64,000 bases of DNA from Peptostreptococcaceae bacterium (GCA_025210335.1 JAOARY010000007.1:26064-90063), one strand, 5' to 3'; shown: positions 38,846 through 48,739, counted from the first letter of the stretch. Made by a program: numbers and translations. The notes: generated by a model not told the origin, from the sequence alone.

Positions 38846-39159
38846 TAGTATTAATAAACTAAAAGTTTACTTTAAAGAAACCACAATAAAAATCAACTTA
38901 AAGTTTATTTTTAAGAAACAAGACTATTTGTAAACAATAAGTTTTTAATAGTAAACTCTTGTCGTAAATGTGTTTAAAAGCACATCTACAAAACACTTGG
39001 TATCACAATTTTGTATAGTTAGATATATATTTATTAATTTTTATTAACATTTAATAATTTTATAAGAAAATAAAATCAATTTTTATTATATAAATAAAAA
39101 TATAATTCAAAAATTCATTCATGGATTTTTATTACTTTTATAAAAAGGAGTGATTCATT
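38846..39159 (+). promoter_or_regulatory. Long structured leader before speD
   Basis: A roughly 310-base untranslated leader with no gene. It has an imperfect 20-base direct repeat (38862-38881 and 38900-38919, 18 of 20 identical), an imperfect hairpin ACAAG-n-CTATT / AATAG-n-CTTGT (38918-38962), and a second hairpin GTAAATGTG / CACATCTAC (38964-38989). No known riboswitch was recognised. Control by polyamine, SAM or a protein is possible. The last 150 bases are featureless A/T. Confidence 0.4.
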
Positions 39160-39579
39160 ATGAAAATAGAACAATTAGGAAGACATATATTGGTTGAATT
39201 TTATGACTGTGATAAGGAAATATTAAATGACCATGACCGTATAGAAACACTTATGAAAGAAGCTGCTATAAAATCTAATGCAACAGTTGTAGAAAGTGTA
39301 TTCCACATGTTTAATCCTTGGGGAGTTAGTGGAGCTGTTGTGATACAAGAATCACATCTTACTATACATACTTGGCCAGAATATGGTTATGCTGCTGTTG
39401 ATTTATTCACATGTGGCGACACCGTAAACCCGTGGATTGGATTTGATTATCTAGAAGAAGAATTAAAGGCAGGTAAAAGTGAAACTACTGAGGTTCCAAG
39501 AGGAATCGTTGAACAAATAAAGAGAAACAGTAAAGATAAATACGACAAAATAACATTTAAACCAGAAGCTGCTTGCTAG
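39160..39579 (+). CDS. speD: S-adenosylmethionine decarboxylase proenzyme
   Basis: A 139-residue AdoMetDC of the short bacterial/archaeal class. It cleaves itself between Glu and Ser in [12 protein letters not shown], making the pyruvoyl group on the new alpha chain. The other family blocks are [12 protein letters not shown] and [15 protein letters not shown]. It supplies decarboxylated SAM to SpeE. ATG 39160 has AAGGAGTG. First gene of speD-speE-speB. Confidence 0.95.
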   Translation: MKIEQLGRHILVEFYDCDKEILNDHDRIETLMKEAAIKSNATVVESVFHMFNPWGVSGAVVIQESHLTIHTWPEYGYAAVDLFTCGDTVNPWIGFDYLEEELKAGKSETTEVPRGIVEQIKRNSKDKYDKITFKPEAAC

Positions 39580-39604
39580 GTTTTATCATACAGGAGGTTT
39601 TATT

Positions 39605-40459
39605 ATGAATTTTTGGTATTATGAAAATCACCAAGATACTGTTACATTTGGTATAAAAGTTGATAAACATTTATATACTAATAAAAGTGATTTTCAACAA
39701 ATAGATATATTTGAAAATGATGTTTTTGGCAAATTCATGACTTTAGATGGACTTATGATGGTTACAGAAAAAGATGAATTTATTTATCATGATATGATTA
39801 CACATATTCCACTTGCAGTTAATCCTAATATCAAAAGAGTATTAGTTATTGGTGGTGGAGATGGTGGAACTGTAAGAGAACTTACAAGATATAAACATAT
39901 CACAAAAATAGATATGGTTGAAATAGATGAACTTGTTGTAAAAGCAAGTATAGAACATCTTCCTATCACTTCTTGTAAATTAGATGATAAAAGAGTTAAT
40001 CTTTATTATCAAGATGGACTTGAATTTGTTAAAGGTAAAGAAAATGAATATGATCTTATTTTGGTTGATTCTACAGATCCAATTGGCCCTGGTGAAGGAC
40101 TATTTACAAGAGAATTCTATCGTGATTGTTATAAAGCACTTAGCGAAGATGGTATTTTAATCAATCAAAATGAAAGTCCTTATTATGAGAGTTATAGACA
40201 TGAAATGAAAAGAGCTAATGAAAAAATAAAAGAAGTATTTGATATAGTTAATGTTTATCAATTCCATATGCCAACTTATCCATCTGGACATTGGCTATTT
40301 GGTTTTGCATCTAAAACTTATCACCCAATTAAAGATCTTAAAAAAGATATTTGGGAAAACTTTGGAATAAAAACAAAATACTATAACACAGATATACATG
40401 TTGGATCTTTTATGTTACCAACTTATGTTAAGGAGTTATTAGAAGATGAAAGCAAATAA
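39605..40459 (+). CDS. speE: Spermidine synthase
   Basis: A 284-residue aminopropyltransferase. It has the SAM-type motif VLVIGGGDGGTVREL, the acidic VEIDELV, and the catalytic/putrescine block DLILVDSTDPIGPGEGLFT. It joins decarboxylated SAM and putrescine to give spermidine. It lies 25 bases after speD behind AGGAGG, and overlaps speB by 14 bases. Confidence 0.95.
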   Translation: MNFWYYENHQDTVTFGIKVDKHLYTNKSDFQQIDIFENDVFGKFMTLDGLMMVTEKDEFIYHDMITHIPLAVNPNIKRVLVIGGGDGGTVRELTRYKHITKIDMVEIDELVVKASIEHLPITSCKLDDKRVNLYYQDGLEFVKGKENEYDLILVDSTDPIGPGEGLFTREFYRDCYKALSEDGILINQNESPYYESYRHEMKRANEKIKEVFDIVNVYQFHMPTYPSGHWLFGFASKTYHPIKDLKKDIWENFGIKTKYYNTDIHVGSFMLPTYVKELLEDESK

Positions 40460-41303
40460 AAATATCTTTAATTTTATTGGATTTGATTCTAATTATGATG
40501 ACTCTAAATTAGTATTATTTGGTGCTCCATTTGATGGTACTACTTCATTTAGACCTGGAACTAGATTTGCACCAAATATAATAAGAAATGATTCTTACGG
40601 TCTTGAAACATACAGTCCTTATATAAATACAGATTTAGAAGATTATAAATTATTTGATTATGGAGATTTGGATTTTCCTTTTGGTAATACAAAAAGAGTT
40701 CTTGAAATGATTTATAATCTCAGTGATGAACTTTATAAAGATGATAAAATCCCATTCATGATTGGTGGCGAACATCTTGTAAGTTATGGTTCAATAAAAG
40801 CCGCTTATGAAAAATATCATGATGAACTTCATATAATTCACTTTGATGCTCATGCTGATTTAAGAGATGATTATATGGGTGAAAAATTCTCTCATGCTAC
40901 TGTTTTAAGAAGAGCTTGGGATTTGGTTGGAGATAATAAAATTCATCAATTTGGTATACGTTCTGGAGAAAAAGAAGAATTTATATGGTCTATTAATCAT
41001 ACTAATATGACTAAATTTAATTTAGAGGGACTTAATTTAGTAATAGAACATCTTAAAGATAAAAAAGTTTATGTAACAATTGATTTAGACGTCTTAGATC
41101 CTTCAATATTTAGCGGAACAGGAACTCTAGAACCAGGTGGAATTAGTTTTAATGAACTTATTTTTGCAATAGAACAGTTAAAAAAACTTAATATCATAGG
41201 TGCTGATGTAGTTGAATTATCTCCACATTATGATCAAAGTGGAACATCTACAGCAGTTGCCTGTAAGGTTATACGTGAATTAGCACTTTCAATTTTAAAT
41301 TAG
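40446..41303 (+). CDS. speB: Agmatinase
   Basis: A 285-residue ureohydrolase with all three manganese motifs: GGEHLVS, HFDAHADLRD, and TIDLDVLDPS. The loop lacks arginase-type arginine-binding features, and the pathway context (SpeA, SpeD, SpeE) supports agmatine to putrescine plus urea. The ATG lies inside the end of speE with AAGGAG in place. Confidence 0.93.
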   Translation: MKANKNIFNFIGFDSNYDDSKLVLFGAPFDGTTSFRPGTRFAPNIIRNDSYGLETYSPYINTDLEDYKLFDYGDLDFPFGNTKRVLEMIYNLSDELYKDDKIPFMIGGEHLVSYGSIKAAYEKYHDELHIIHFDAHADLRDDYMGEKFSHATVLRRAWDLVGDNKIHQFGIRSGEKEEFIWSINHTNMTKFNLEGLNLVIEHLKDKKVYVTIDLDVLDPSIFSGTGTLEPGGISFNELIFAIEQLKKLNIIGADVVELSPHYDQSGTSTAVACKVIRELALSILN

Positions 41304-41363
41304 TTTTTATTTTATTATCTTTATAACAATAAAGATAATAGTACCTATATACTTACTTTCACT

Positions 41364-41414
41364 AAAAGAGACTATTATATTAAGATATCACTATTTAATA
41401 TAACAGTCTCTTTT
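41364..41414. terminator. Hairpin between speB and the convergent membrane gene
   Basis: A 20-base stem (41364-41383 / 41395-41414, one mismatch) whose ends are AAAAGAGACT and AGTCTCTTTT, so it can act on both strands. A smaller perfect 11-base stem (ATTATCTTTAT / ATAAAGATAAT) lies just upstream, near 41315-41340. Confidence 0.8.
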
Positions 41415-41437
41415 ATTAAATATTTAATAATTTATAA

Positions 41438-42457
41438 TTATAAATTGTTCTCCTTTAGCTTGCTTTTTTTTATCAAATTCAATATACCAAAAAATCTTTC
41501 TTCATCCTTTAATTTGCAATGTCTATCATATTCAAATTCAGATGCTAAAAATAATATATAAGAGATTATATACCCATTTAGAAGCAATGGATTTAATTTC
41601 CATGTCAATATCAAATTCCAAATATAATCATAATAATTAAAACCAATCCTTTTATAAACTGTTGGTCTTAATCCATTTACAGATTCAAATATCATATAAC
41701 CATAATCCAAAGCGATAAAGCATATAAAAATCAATATTATATAAAAAGGTTTCTTAAATACTGTTTTACTTTTCAACTTATTATTAGATATAGCTTTGAT
41801 TTCTTCTACATTTTTAGTCTGATCTTTTTTATCGACTTTTGTGATAAGTATTATAAATATTAATATTAATAATACTTTGATAATACAAGTCATATTATTT
41901 ATTAATATATTATTTATTAATCCTCTTACAAATATAATTAAAAATAATATAGATAAATTTATAAATAAATTAGTTTTTGCTATGTACTTTTGCAATAACG
42001 AAGAATTATCATATCTTCTTAATAAAAAATTACTAAAAGAATTAATATCCGCTTTTTTAAGTTTTGTTTTTAAAATATTACACTCTATAAGATCATCTGT
42101 TTGTAAAAAATAATCTCTTATAAGTTTTTCATTTTCTTCTAGTTCTTTTTTATAATCTGTTTTTTGTAACTCTTTAGTATCATCTTCTTTTCTTAAAGAA
42201 TATATTATTCTTTTTAAACTTAAATTATCTATAATATCCTTTGTTATTTTGTAGCCAAAGACTATTCTTGCTATAAAATTAAGTAAAATTCCTAATATAT
42301 AAGAACTAATCAATGCAACTACTATAAAAACAATACTATCATAATTTTCTACATATAAATTAAGCCAATTAAAAATACAATACAAACTTAAAATTCCTGG
42401 TACCATAGTTCCATAAAAATCATAAAATGCTTCCTGTAAGTCCTCTATCAATTTCAA
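41438..42457 (-). CDS. Hypothetical integral membrane protein
   Basis: A 339-residue protein with about seven hydrophobic helices in three groups: two near the N terminus (20-60), two in the middle (165-205) and two to three near the C end (235-305). A charged cytoplasmic segment (80-140) and the motif FYGTMVPG precede and follow the first helix group. No family recognised. Single-gene unit, convergent with speB. ATG 42457. Confidence 0.6.
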   Translation of the reverse strand: MKLIEDLQEAFYDFYGTMVPGILSLYCIFNWLNLYVENYDSIVFIVVALISSYILGILLNFIARIVFGYKITKDIIDNLSLKRIIYSLRKEDDTKELQKTDYKKELEENEKLIRDYFLQTDDLIECNILKTKLKKADINSFSNFLLRRYDNSSLLQKYIAKTNLFINLSILFLIIFVRGLINNILINNMTCIIKVLLILIFIILITKVDKKDQTKNVEEIKAISNNKLKSKTVFKKPFYIILIFICFIALDYGYMIFESVNGLRPTVYKRIGFNYYDYIWNLILTWKLNPLLLNGYIISYILFLASEFEYDRHCKLKDEERFFGILNLIKKSKLKENNL

Positions 42458-42650
42458 AACAAATCCTCCATATAAATTATTTTTTAATTACGTCTGATAC
42501 ATCATTAAAATTATAACATTATTTTATAATATAAGTTTATATTTAAGAAAATTGTAATAATTATTTTTATATTGAATTTTTATGCAGTTTATATTACCAA
42601 AAGGGTATATATAAAAATATAGAATTTTTTAGATAAAGAGGTGTGTTACT

Positions 42651-43817
42651 ATGAAATCATATACAGATATAACAAATAAAACAGATTCTTCTTATAATGA
42701 TTTAAAAACAGATAAAGCATTGGAATTTAGTGAATCAGTTGTAATCATTACAAATATAAAAGGAATCATTACATATGTAAACAAAAAATTTGAGGATATA
42801 ACTTTATATAAAAAAAATGAAATTATAGGCAAACCAGTTTATACCCTATCTTCTCAAAAACAAAATCCTGAATTTTACAAAGATTTTTGGGATACATTAA
42901 AGACAGGCAACAAATGGAGTGGAGCTTTTCATAGCAGAAAAAAAAATGGAGAATATTATTGGTGTAATTCAAACGTATTCCCTGTAAAAGAAAATTCACA
43001 ATTAATAGGTTTTATATCTATAGAAACAGATATGACTGAAGAAAAAAAATTAATTGATATAAATAATGACTTAAGATATCAACTAAGTGAACAAGATAAA
43101 ATAGCATCACTTGGACTTTTAACATCTGGACTTATTCATGAAATTTATACACCCTTAAGCTTTATTAAATCCAATGCAGATTATCTCAATAAAAAAATTC
43201 ATCAGTTTGAAAATATATCAATTCATGATATCAACGATTGTAAAGATGTTATAAAAGATATAAATGAGGGAATCAGTAATATAGAGCACTTAGTCAAAGA
43301 ATTAAAAGGCTATGTATATGATATGAAACCAAATATCACCATAGAAAAGTTTAATTTAATAGATATTATAAATAATATATTATTTATAACTAAAAATGAA
43401 TATAAATATCATAGTAATATAGAACTGCATTATGATGATTCTATAAAACATGATATAATTGGTTCTCCATCAAAAATAAAACAAATATTTACCAATTTAA
43501 TAATAAATTCATCACATGCAATAAGAGAAAAATATAAAGACGAAAATACAATGGGCTTAATAAGTATCACCATTATTAAACTAGCTGAATTTTACATGAT
43601 TAGTTTTAAAGATAATGGCATAGGTATTTCAAAAAATACAATACCAAATATATTCAATCCATTGTTTACAACAAAGAAAAAAGGCATAGGAACAGGACTT
43701 GGACTATCTATCGTCAAAGAGATTATAGAAAAAAATTACGCTGGAAAAATACAATGTAAGTCAAAAAAAAATGTAGGCACAGAATTTAAATTTTCTATAA
43801 AAATAAATAATAAATAG
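42651..43817 (+). CDS. PAS-domain sensor histidine kinase, soluble orphan
   Basis: A 388-residue cytoplasmic kinase without transmembrane helices. PAS domain (about 28-130, with NKKFEDITLYKKNEIIGKPV and the PAC end GFISIETDMTEEKK), then a HisKA-like segment with LIHEIYTPLSFIKSN and an HATPase (NLIINSSHAI, DNGIGISKNTIPNIFNPLFTTK, GTGLGLSIVKE). No response regulator is nearby. It stands just upstream of the hydrogenase operon but is split from it by a terminator. A redox or ligand signal is inferred from the PAS only. Confidence 0.88.
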   Translation: MKSYTDITNKTDSSYNDLKTDKALEFSESVVIITNIKGIITYVNKKFEDITLYKKNEIIGKPVYTLSSQKQNPEFYKDFWDTLKTGNKWSGAFHSRKKNGEYYWCNSNVFPVKENSQLIGFISIETDMTEEKKLIDINNDLRYQLSEQDKIASLGLLTSGLIHEIYTPLSFIKSNADYLNKKIHQFENISIHDINDCKDVIKDINEGISNIEHLVKELKGYVYDMKPNITIEKFNLIDIINNILFITKNEYKYHSNIELHYDDSIKHDIIGSPSKIKQIFTNLIINSSHAIREKYKDENTMGLISITIIKLAEFYMISFKDNGIGISKNTIPNIFNPLFTTKKKGIGTGLGLSIVKEIIEKNYAGKIQCKSKKNVGTEFKFSIKINNK

Positions 43818-43822
43818 CTATT

Positions 43823-43921
43823 AAAAAAGGTTATCTAAAAAAAATTAGTTACAATATAATTTGTTGAAAATTAAAAACATAACATATTGTAACTAAATTT
43901 TTTAATATGATAACTTTTTTT
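43823..43921 (+). terminator. Nested hairpin terminator after the PAS kinase
   Basis: Outer arms GGTTATC and GATAAC close a long nested stem with a second inner pair TTAGTTACAATAT / ATATTGTAACTAA. Seven or more T follow on the plus strand. The opening TTATCTAAAAAAA resembles the hairpins at 10887-10958 and 55751-55795. Confidence 0.75.
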
Positions 43922-44004
43922 ATTAACCATAATTTATTTATATTTTTTATTTTAATCAATAATATATGCATAATTATTATAATTTTATAAACCATCTCTA
44001 AGGG

Positions 44005-44027
44005 TAAAAATACTAATAGTATTTTTA
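44005..44027. promoter_or_regulatory. Operator-like palindrome before the hydrogenase operon
   Basis: A perfect 10-3-10 palindrome (TAAAAATACT, AAT, AGTATTTTTA) 15 bases upstream of the hndA ribosome site. The position fits an operator or a short leader hairpin. It does not match the Rex consensus TTGTTAA-n4-TTAACAA. Confidence 0.35.
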
Positions 44028-44058
44028 AATACATTTAATTATAAAGGAGTTGATATCT

Positions 44059-44553
44059 TTGCAAAGTAATTCAAATCAAGAACAACAGATAAAGAAAGAT
44101 TTAAAAAAAGAAGAAGTCTTAGAATTAATAGATCAAAACGACTCTAATAAAGATAACCTAATACCAATTCTCCATGCAATTCAAGATAAATATAATTATC
44201 TCCCTAAAAATGCATTAGAAATAGTTTCTAAATATTTAGAAATCCCTATGGCAAATATATATGGTGTTGCTACTTTCTATACTCGATTTTCATTAAAACC
44301 TAAAGGAAAATATACAATAAGTGTCTGTATGGGAACAGCTTGTTATGTAAAAGGTGCTCAAAATATAGTAGATAAACTTTGCAAGGAACTTAATGTCAAG
44401 GTTGGAGAAACTACAGACGATATGATTTTTACATTAGAAACAGCTAGATGTATTGGTAGTTGTGGGCTAGCACCCGCACTTATGATTGATGACAAAGTTT
44501 ATGCAAAGGTACATCCTAATGATATCATACGAATACTTAGCGAATATAGATAA
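44059..44553 (+). CDS. hndA: Hydrogenase subunit HndA (NuoE-like [2Fe-2S] protein)
   Basis: A 164-residue NuoE/HydC-type protein: a helical N-terminal part (IPILHAIQDKYNYLPKNALEIV) and a thioredoxin-like [2Fe-2S] domain with CMGTAC and CIGSCG. It is the electron-relay subunit of NADH-linked hydrogenases. The TTG at 44059 is nine bases from AAAGGAG; an upstream in-frame TTG overlaps the ribosome site and is rejected. First gene of hndABCD. Confidence 0.9.
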   Translation: MQSNSNQEQQIKKDLKKEEVLELIDQNDSNKDNLIPILHAIQDKYNYLPKNALEIVSKYLEIPMANIYGVATFYTRFSLKPKGKYTISVCMGTACYVKGAQNIVDKLCKELNVKVGETTDDMIFTLETARCIGSCGLAPALMIDDKVYAKVHPNDIIRILSEYR

Positions 44554-44573
44554 TAATCTAGAAAGGAGTTTTG

Positions 44574-44972
44574 ATGAAAATGATCAAAAATTTAAAAGAT
44601 TTGGAAATTATAAAGTCTGAAAATGAAAATAAAATAAAAGGAAAAGAAAACATAAGAATAAATATAGGAATGGCAACATGTGGTATTGCAGCTGGTGCAG
44701 ATTCTTTATACTATTCATTAAAAAGAGATGTAGATAAAATGGGTTTAAAAAATGTGTCTGTAAAAAAAGTAGGTTGTATTGGAATGTGTCAATTAGAACC
44801 CATTATAGAAATATTTGATGAAAAGTTCAAAAGGACAACTTATGTTAAAATGACTCCTCATAAAATGAAACGTGTGCTACTTAGTCATATTGTAAAAGGT
44901 GAAATATTAGAAGAATTTACAATTCACGTAGCAAATAATCAAGTGCTAAATGATTACCTAATAATTAAATAG
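44574..44972 (+). CDS. hndB: Hydrogenase subunit HndB ([2Fe-2S] thioredoxin-like)
   Basis: A 132-residue thioredoxin-like ferredoxin with cluster cysteines in MATCGIAAGAD and KKVGCIGMCQLEP. It matches HndB of the four-subunit hydrogenases, which is missing in three-subunit enzymes. ATG 44574 (5 bases from AAAGGAG) is chosen over an in-frame TTG at 44571 that is too close to it, and over ATG 44580. Confidence 0.85.
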   Translation: MKMIKNLKDLEIIKSENENKIKGKENIRINIGMATCGIAAGADSLYYSLKRDVDKMGLKNVSVKKVGCIGMCQLEPIIEIFDEKFKRTTYVKMTPHKMKRVLLSHIVKGEILEEFTIHVANNQVLNDYLIIK

Positions 44973-44983
44973 GAGGTTTTATA

Positions 44984-46774
44984 ATGGATTTTTATAATTT
45001 TCAATTATTGGTCTGTAATGGAGAATCGTGCAAAGATAATGAATCTAAAAAAATAACAAGATTACTCAAACAATATATCAAAAGATACAATCTAAACGAA
45101 GAAGTCGAAGTCATTCAAACAGGTTGTTTAGGACTTTGTGATTTGAGTCCTGCAATAATAGTCTATCCAAATGGTATCTTATATCAAAAAGTAAAACCAG
45201 AAGATGTTGAAGAACTTGTAAAATCTCACTTTATAGAAGATAAACCTTTACAAAGATTATTATATCAACCTAAAGAAAATGATGGAAGAATTAAAAACGT
45301 TGAAAATACAACACTATATCAAAATCAAAAAAGAATAGTTTTGAAAAACTGTGGAATAATAGACCCTGAAAATATCGAAGAATACATTGCAATGGATGGA
45401 TATAAAGCTCTATATAATTCTTTACAAAAAAAACCATTAGAAATAATCGAAGAACTTAAAAAATCTAATTTAAAAGGTCGTGGTGGTGGTGGATTCCCAA
45501 CAGGTCTTAAATGGGAATTTGCTTATAAGAATAACTCTAATCAAAAATATTTTATATGCAATGCCGACGAAGGTGATCCGGGCGCTTTTATGGATAGATC
45601 TGTACTTGAAGGTGATCCACATAGTATATTAGAAGCTATGACAATAGGGGGGTATGCTATAGGTGCTAACAAGGGATATGTATACATAAGAGCAGAATAT
45701 CCTTTGGCTATAAAAAGACTAAATATCGCAATTGATGAATCAAAAAAATATGGTTTATTAGGTAAAAATATATTTGAATCAGGCTTTGATTTTGATATAG
45801 AAGTAAGACTAGGTGCTGGAGCATTTGTTTGTGGTGAAGAAACAGCACTTATAAAATCTATAGAAAGCAAAAGAGGTATGCCCGTTACAAAACCTCCATT
45901 TCCTGCCAATAAAGGACTTTTTGATAAACCAACTATAATAAATAATGTTGAAACACTTGCTAATATACCACAAATCATTCTAAACGGTCATGAATGGTTT
46001 ACTAAAATAGGTACAAAAGATAGTCCTGGAACAAAGGTATTTGCTCTTGGAGGTAAAATAAAAAATACTGGACTAATAGAGATTCCAATGGGAACAAAAT
46101 TAAGAGATGTTATCTATAAAATTGGTGGCGGAATTCCAAACGGAAAAGATTTCAAGGCAGTTCAAACTGGTGGACCATCTGGAGGATGCATTCCCAAAGA
46201 ACATATTGATATTCCTATAGATTATCAAAACTTAATAGATTTAGGTTCTATGATGGGTTCTGGTGGAATGATAGTAATGGATGAAGATACATGCATGGTT
46301 GATGTTGCTAGGTTCTTTTTAGATTTTACAAAAGATGAATCTTGCGGAAAATGTAGTTTTTGTAGAATCGGAACCAAACGATTATTAGAAATATTAGAAA
46401 AAATAACTCAAGGTCGTGCAAATTTAAAAGACCTAAAAATATTAGAAGAATTATCAAAACAAGTTAAGGAAGGTTCCTTATGCGGACTTGGTAAAACAGC
46501 TCCAAACCCTATACTTTCAACTCTTAATTACTTTATGAATGAATACAAAGCTCATATAGAAGATAAAAAATGTCCTGCTAAATCATGCTCTAAACTAGTG
46601 ACTTATAAAATACTTGAGGACAAATGTCAAAAATGTGGTATGTGTACACGTAATTGTAACTTTGATGCAATTAAAGGTCATATTGGTGAACTTCATTCAA
46701 TTGACCCTGAACTTTGTACTAGATGTGGTATGTGTATTGAAGTATGTCCATTTGATGCAATCATAAAAGATTAA
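44984..46774 (+). CDS. hndC: Hydrogenase subunit HndC (NuoF-like flavoprotein)
   Basis: A 596-residue flavin subunit. An N-terminal [2Fe-2S] thioredoxin-like domain (CNGESC...CLGLCD, 1-85) is followed by the NuoF core with NADH/FMN loop GRGGGGFPTGLKW (about 165-177), the cluster motif SCGKCSFCRIG and two C-terminal [4Fe-4S] ferredoxin motifs (CQKCGMCTRNC and CTRCGMCIEVC). It holds FMN and NAD(H), and is the bifurcation site in this enzyme class. ATG 44984 has AGGAGG. Confidence 0.93.
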   Translation: MDFYNFQLLVCNGESCKDNESKKITRLLKQYIKRYNLNEEVEVIQTGCLGLCDLSPAIIVYPNGILYQKVKPEDVEELVKSHFIEDKPLQRLLYQPKENDGRIKNVENTTLYQNQKRIVLKNCGIIDPENIEEYIAMDGYKALYNSLQKKPLEIIEELKKSNLKGRGGGGFPTGLKWEFAYKNNSNQKYFICNADEGDPGAFMDRSVLEGDPHSILEAMTIGGYAIGANKGYVYIRAEYPLAIKRLNIAIDESKKYGLLGKNIFESGFDFDIEVRLGAGAFVCGEETALIKSIESKRGMPVTKPPFPANKGLFDKPTIINNVETLANIPQIILNGHEWFTKIGTKDSPGTKVFALGGKIKNTGLIEIPMGTKLRDVIYKIGGGIPNGKDFKAVQTGGPSGGCIPKEHIDIPIDYQNLIDLGSMMGSGGMIVMDEDTCMVDVARFFLDFTKDESCGKCSFCRIGTKRLLEILEKITQGRANLKDLKILEELSKQVKEGSLCGLGKTAPNPILSTLNYFMNEYKAHIEDKKCPAKSCSKLVTYKILEDKCQKCGMCTRNCNFDAIKGHIGELHSIDPELCTRCGMCIEVCPFDAIIKD

Positions 46775-46787
46775 AGGGGTGAATATA

Positions 46788-48524
46788 TTGGATAAAATCA
46801 AATTAACTATAGATGGTAAAAAAATAGAAGTATCTAAAGATAAAACAGTACTTCAAGCTTGCAAAGAAATAAATATTTATATACCTAGTCTATGTTATCT
46901 AAAAGATGTTAATTGTAGTAGTGCTTGTAGAGTATGTTTAGTTGAAGCAAACGGAAGACTTCTTCCTTCATGTTCTTTACAAGTTGAAGAAGGAATGAAT
47001 ATAATTACTAATTCCAAAAAAGCTAAAGAAGCTAGAATAACAGCATTAAAACTACTACTTTCAGACCATAACAGAGATTGTACAACATGCATAAGAAATG
47101 AAAATTGCGAACTTCAAAATTTAGCTTCCAAACTAAATATAAATAAAATAGAATTTGAAGGTGAGTCAATTGATTATGAGCTTGATATATCTTCTGATTC
47201 TATAGTTAGAGATTCAAGTAAATGCATCAAATGTGGACGTTGTGTTCAAACATGTAATGAAATACAATCTGTTGGGGCTATTGATTTTTCTAATAGAGGT
47301 TTTTATACAAAAATATCACCTTCTTATGATGTTAATTTAGGTAATAGTGTGTGTATTAATTGTGGTCAATGCATAGTAAATTGTCCAGTAGGTGCTCTAT
47401 ATGAAAAAGATTCAATAGAAATTGTAAAGGAATGCTTGTATGATGAAAATAAATATGTAGTGGTTCAAACAGCACCAGCGGTTAGAGCTGGACTTGGTGA
47501 AGAATTTGGTATGGATCCAAGCCTTAGTGTAACTTATAAAATGGCTAGTGCACTTAAAAAACTTGGATTTGATAAAGTTTTTGATACAAATTTTGCAGCT
47601 GATTTAACAATAATTGAAGAAGGCACAGAACTCCTTAATAGATTAGAAAATAACAAAAACCTCCCTCTTATGACTTCTTGTTGTCCAGGTTGGGTTAAAT
47701 TTGTTGAACACAATTTTCCTGAAATGCTAGATAATTTATCAACTTGCAAATCACCACATGAAATGGAAGGTGCTCTTATCAAATCTTATTTTGCAAAAAA
47801 ATTAAATGTTGACCCAAATAAGATAGTAGTAGTGTCCATAATGCCTTGTACAGCCAAAAAATTTGAAGCAAATAGAAATGAACTTATATGTAACGAGCTT
47901 AAAGATGTTGATTATGTTTTAACAACAAGAGAATTAGGCAAGCTTATAAAAGAAGAAGGTATTGACTTTAAGAATTTAGAAGATAGTGAATTTGATAATC
48001 CATTTGGAGAATCTACAGGTGCATCAGTTATTTTTGGAGTTACTGGAGGCGTTGCAGAAGCCGCACTTAGAACAATATTTGAACTTACTTGCGATGAGCC
48101 TTTAAAAGATATGAATTTTACACCTGTAAGAGGTGACAAAGGTATTAAAGAAGCTAATATCACATTACCAAATGGTGTAGTTGTTCAAACTGTTGTAATA
48201 AGTGGACTTTCTAATGCAAGAAAAGTTATGAATGATATAATGTCAGGCAAAAAAAATTATCAATTCATAGAAGTTATGGCATGTCCTGGTGGATGTATCA
48301 ATGGTGGAGGACAACCAATTGTTAATGCTCAAACATTAGAAGATATTGATGTTCGAAAATTAAGAACTAATGCAATATATAATGAGGATGAAGGATATGA
48401 AATTAGACAATCTCATAAAAATCCTCAAATAAAACGTATTTATGATGAATTCTTAAAAGAAGCTAATGGACATATTGCTCATAAATATCTTCATACTCAT
48501 TATCAAGAAAGATCTAAAATCTAA
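46788..48524 (+). CDS. hndD: [FeFe] hydrogenase catalytic subunit HndD
   Basis: A 578-residue group-A [FeFe] hydrogenase. N-terminal [2Fe-2S] ferredoxin domain (CYLKDVNCSSACRVC), a His/Cys [4Fe-4S] site (HNRDCTTCIRNENC), two ferredoxin clusters (CIKCGRCVQTC, CINCGQCIVNC), then the H-cluster motifs TSCCPGW, MPCTAKKFE and ACPGGCINGGGQP, and a small-subunit-like tail. All cluster ligands look intact. The start is TTG 46788, 8 bases from GGGG; an in-frame GTG at 46779 overlaps the ribosome site. Confidence 0.95.
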   Translation: MDKIKLTIDGKKIEVSKDKTVLQACKEINIYIPSLCYLKDVNCSSACRVCLVEANGRLLPSCSLQVEEGMNIITNSKKAKEARITALKLLLSDHNRDCTTCIRNENCELQNLASKLNINKIEFEGESIDYELDISSDSIVRDSSKCIKCGRCVQTCNEIQSVGAIDFSNRGFYTKISPSYDVNLGNSVCINCGQCIVNCPVGALYEKDSIEIVKECLYDENKYVVVQTAPAVRAGLGEEFGMDPSLSVTYKMASALKKLGFDKVFDTNFAADLTIIEEGTELLNRLENNKNLPLMTSCCPGWVKFVEHNFPEMLDNLSTCKSPHEMEGALIKSYFAKKLNVDPNKIVVVSIMPCTAKKFEANRNELICNELKDVDYVLTTRELGKLIKEEGIDFKNLEDSEFDNPFGESTGASVIFGVTGGVAEAALRTIFELTCDEPLKDMNFTPVRGDKGIKEANITLPNGVVVQTVVISGLSNARKVMNDIMSGKKNYQFIEVMACPGGCINGGGQPIVNAQTLEDIDVRKLRTNAIYNEDEGYEIRQSHKNPQIKRIYDEFLKEANGHIAHKYLHTHYQERSKI

Positions 48525-48588
48525 AACTCATAAAAACTAACTGTTAAATTAATATTTTAGACACCACATATTATAATTATACAAATAA

Positions 48589-48632
48589 AATAAACTGTAT
48601 TTATCAGTCCTGATTTTACAGTTTATTTTTTA
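48589..48632 (+). terminator. Terminator of hndABCD
   Basis: A perfect 11-base stem (48589-48599 / 48617-48627) with a smaller ATCAG/CTGAT stem stacked inside it, followed by a T-rich tract. Confidence 0.85.
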
Positions 48633-48739
48633 TTGTTTTTTAATCATTATTTATTGTTTTTCAATAACTTTTTATTGCAAAAGATAAAATCAAGTGATAA
48701 TATTTAATTATAAAAAATAAAAAAGGAGTTGTGCATATC

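Noticed and set aside
38680..38862. Plus-strand hydrophobic frame of 60 codons after speA
   Set aside because: Begins inside the speA terminator and runs through the speD promoter; no ribosome site.
44005..44027. Rex operator in front of the hydrogenase operon
   Set aside because: The palindrome is perfect, but its half-sites do not match TTGTTAA; kept only as an unnamed operator-like site.
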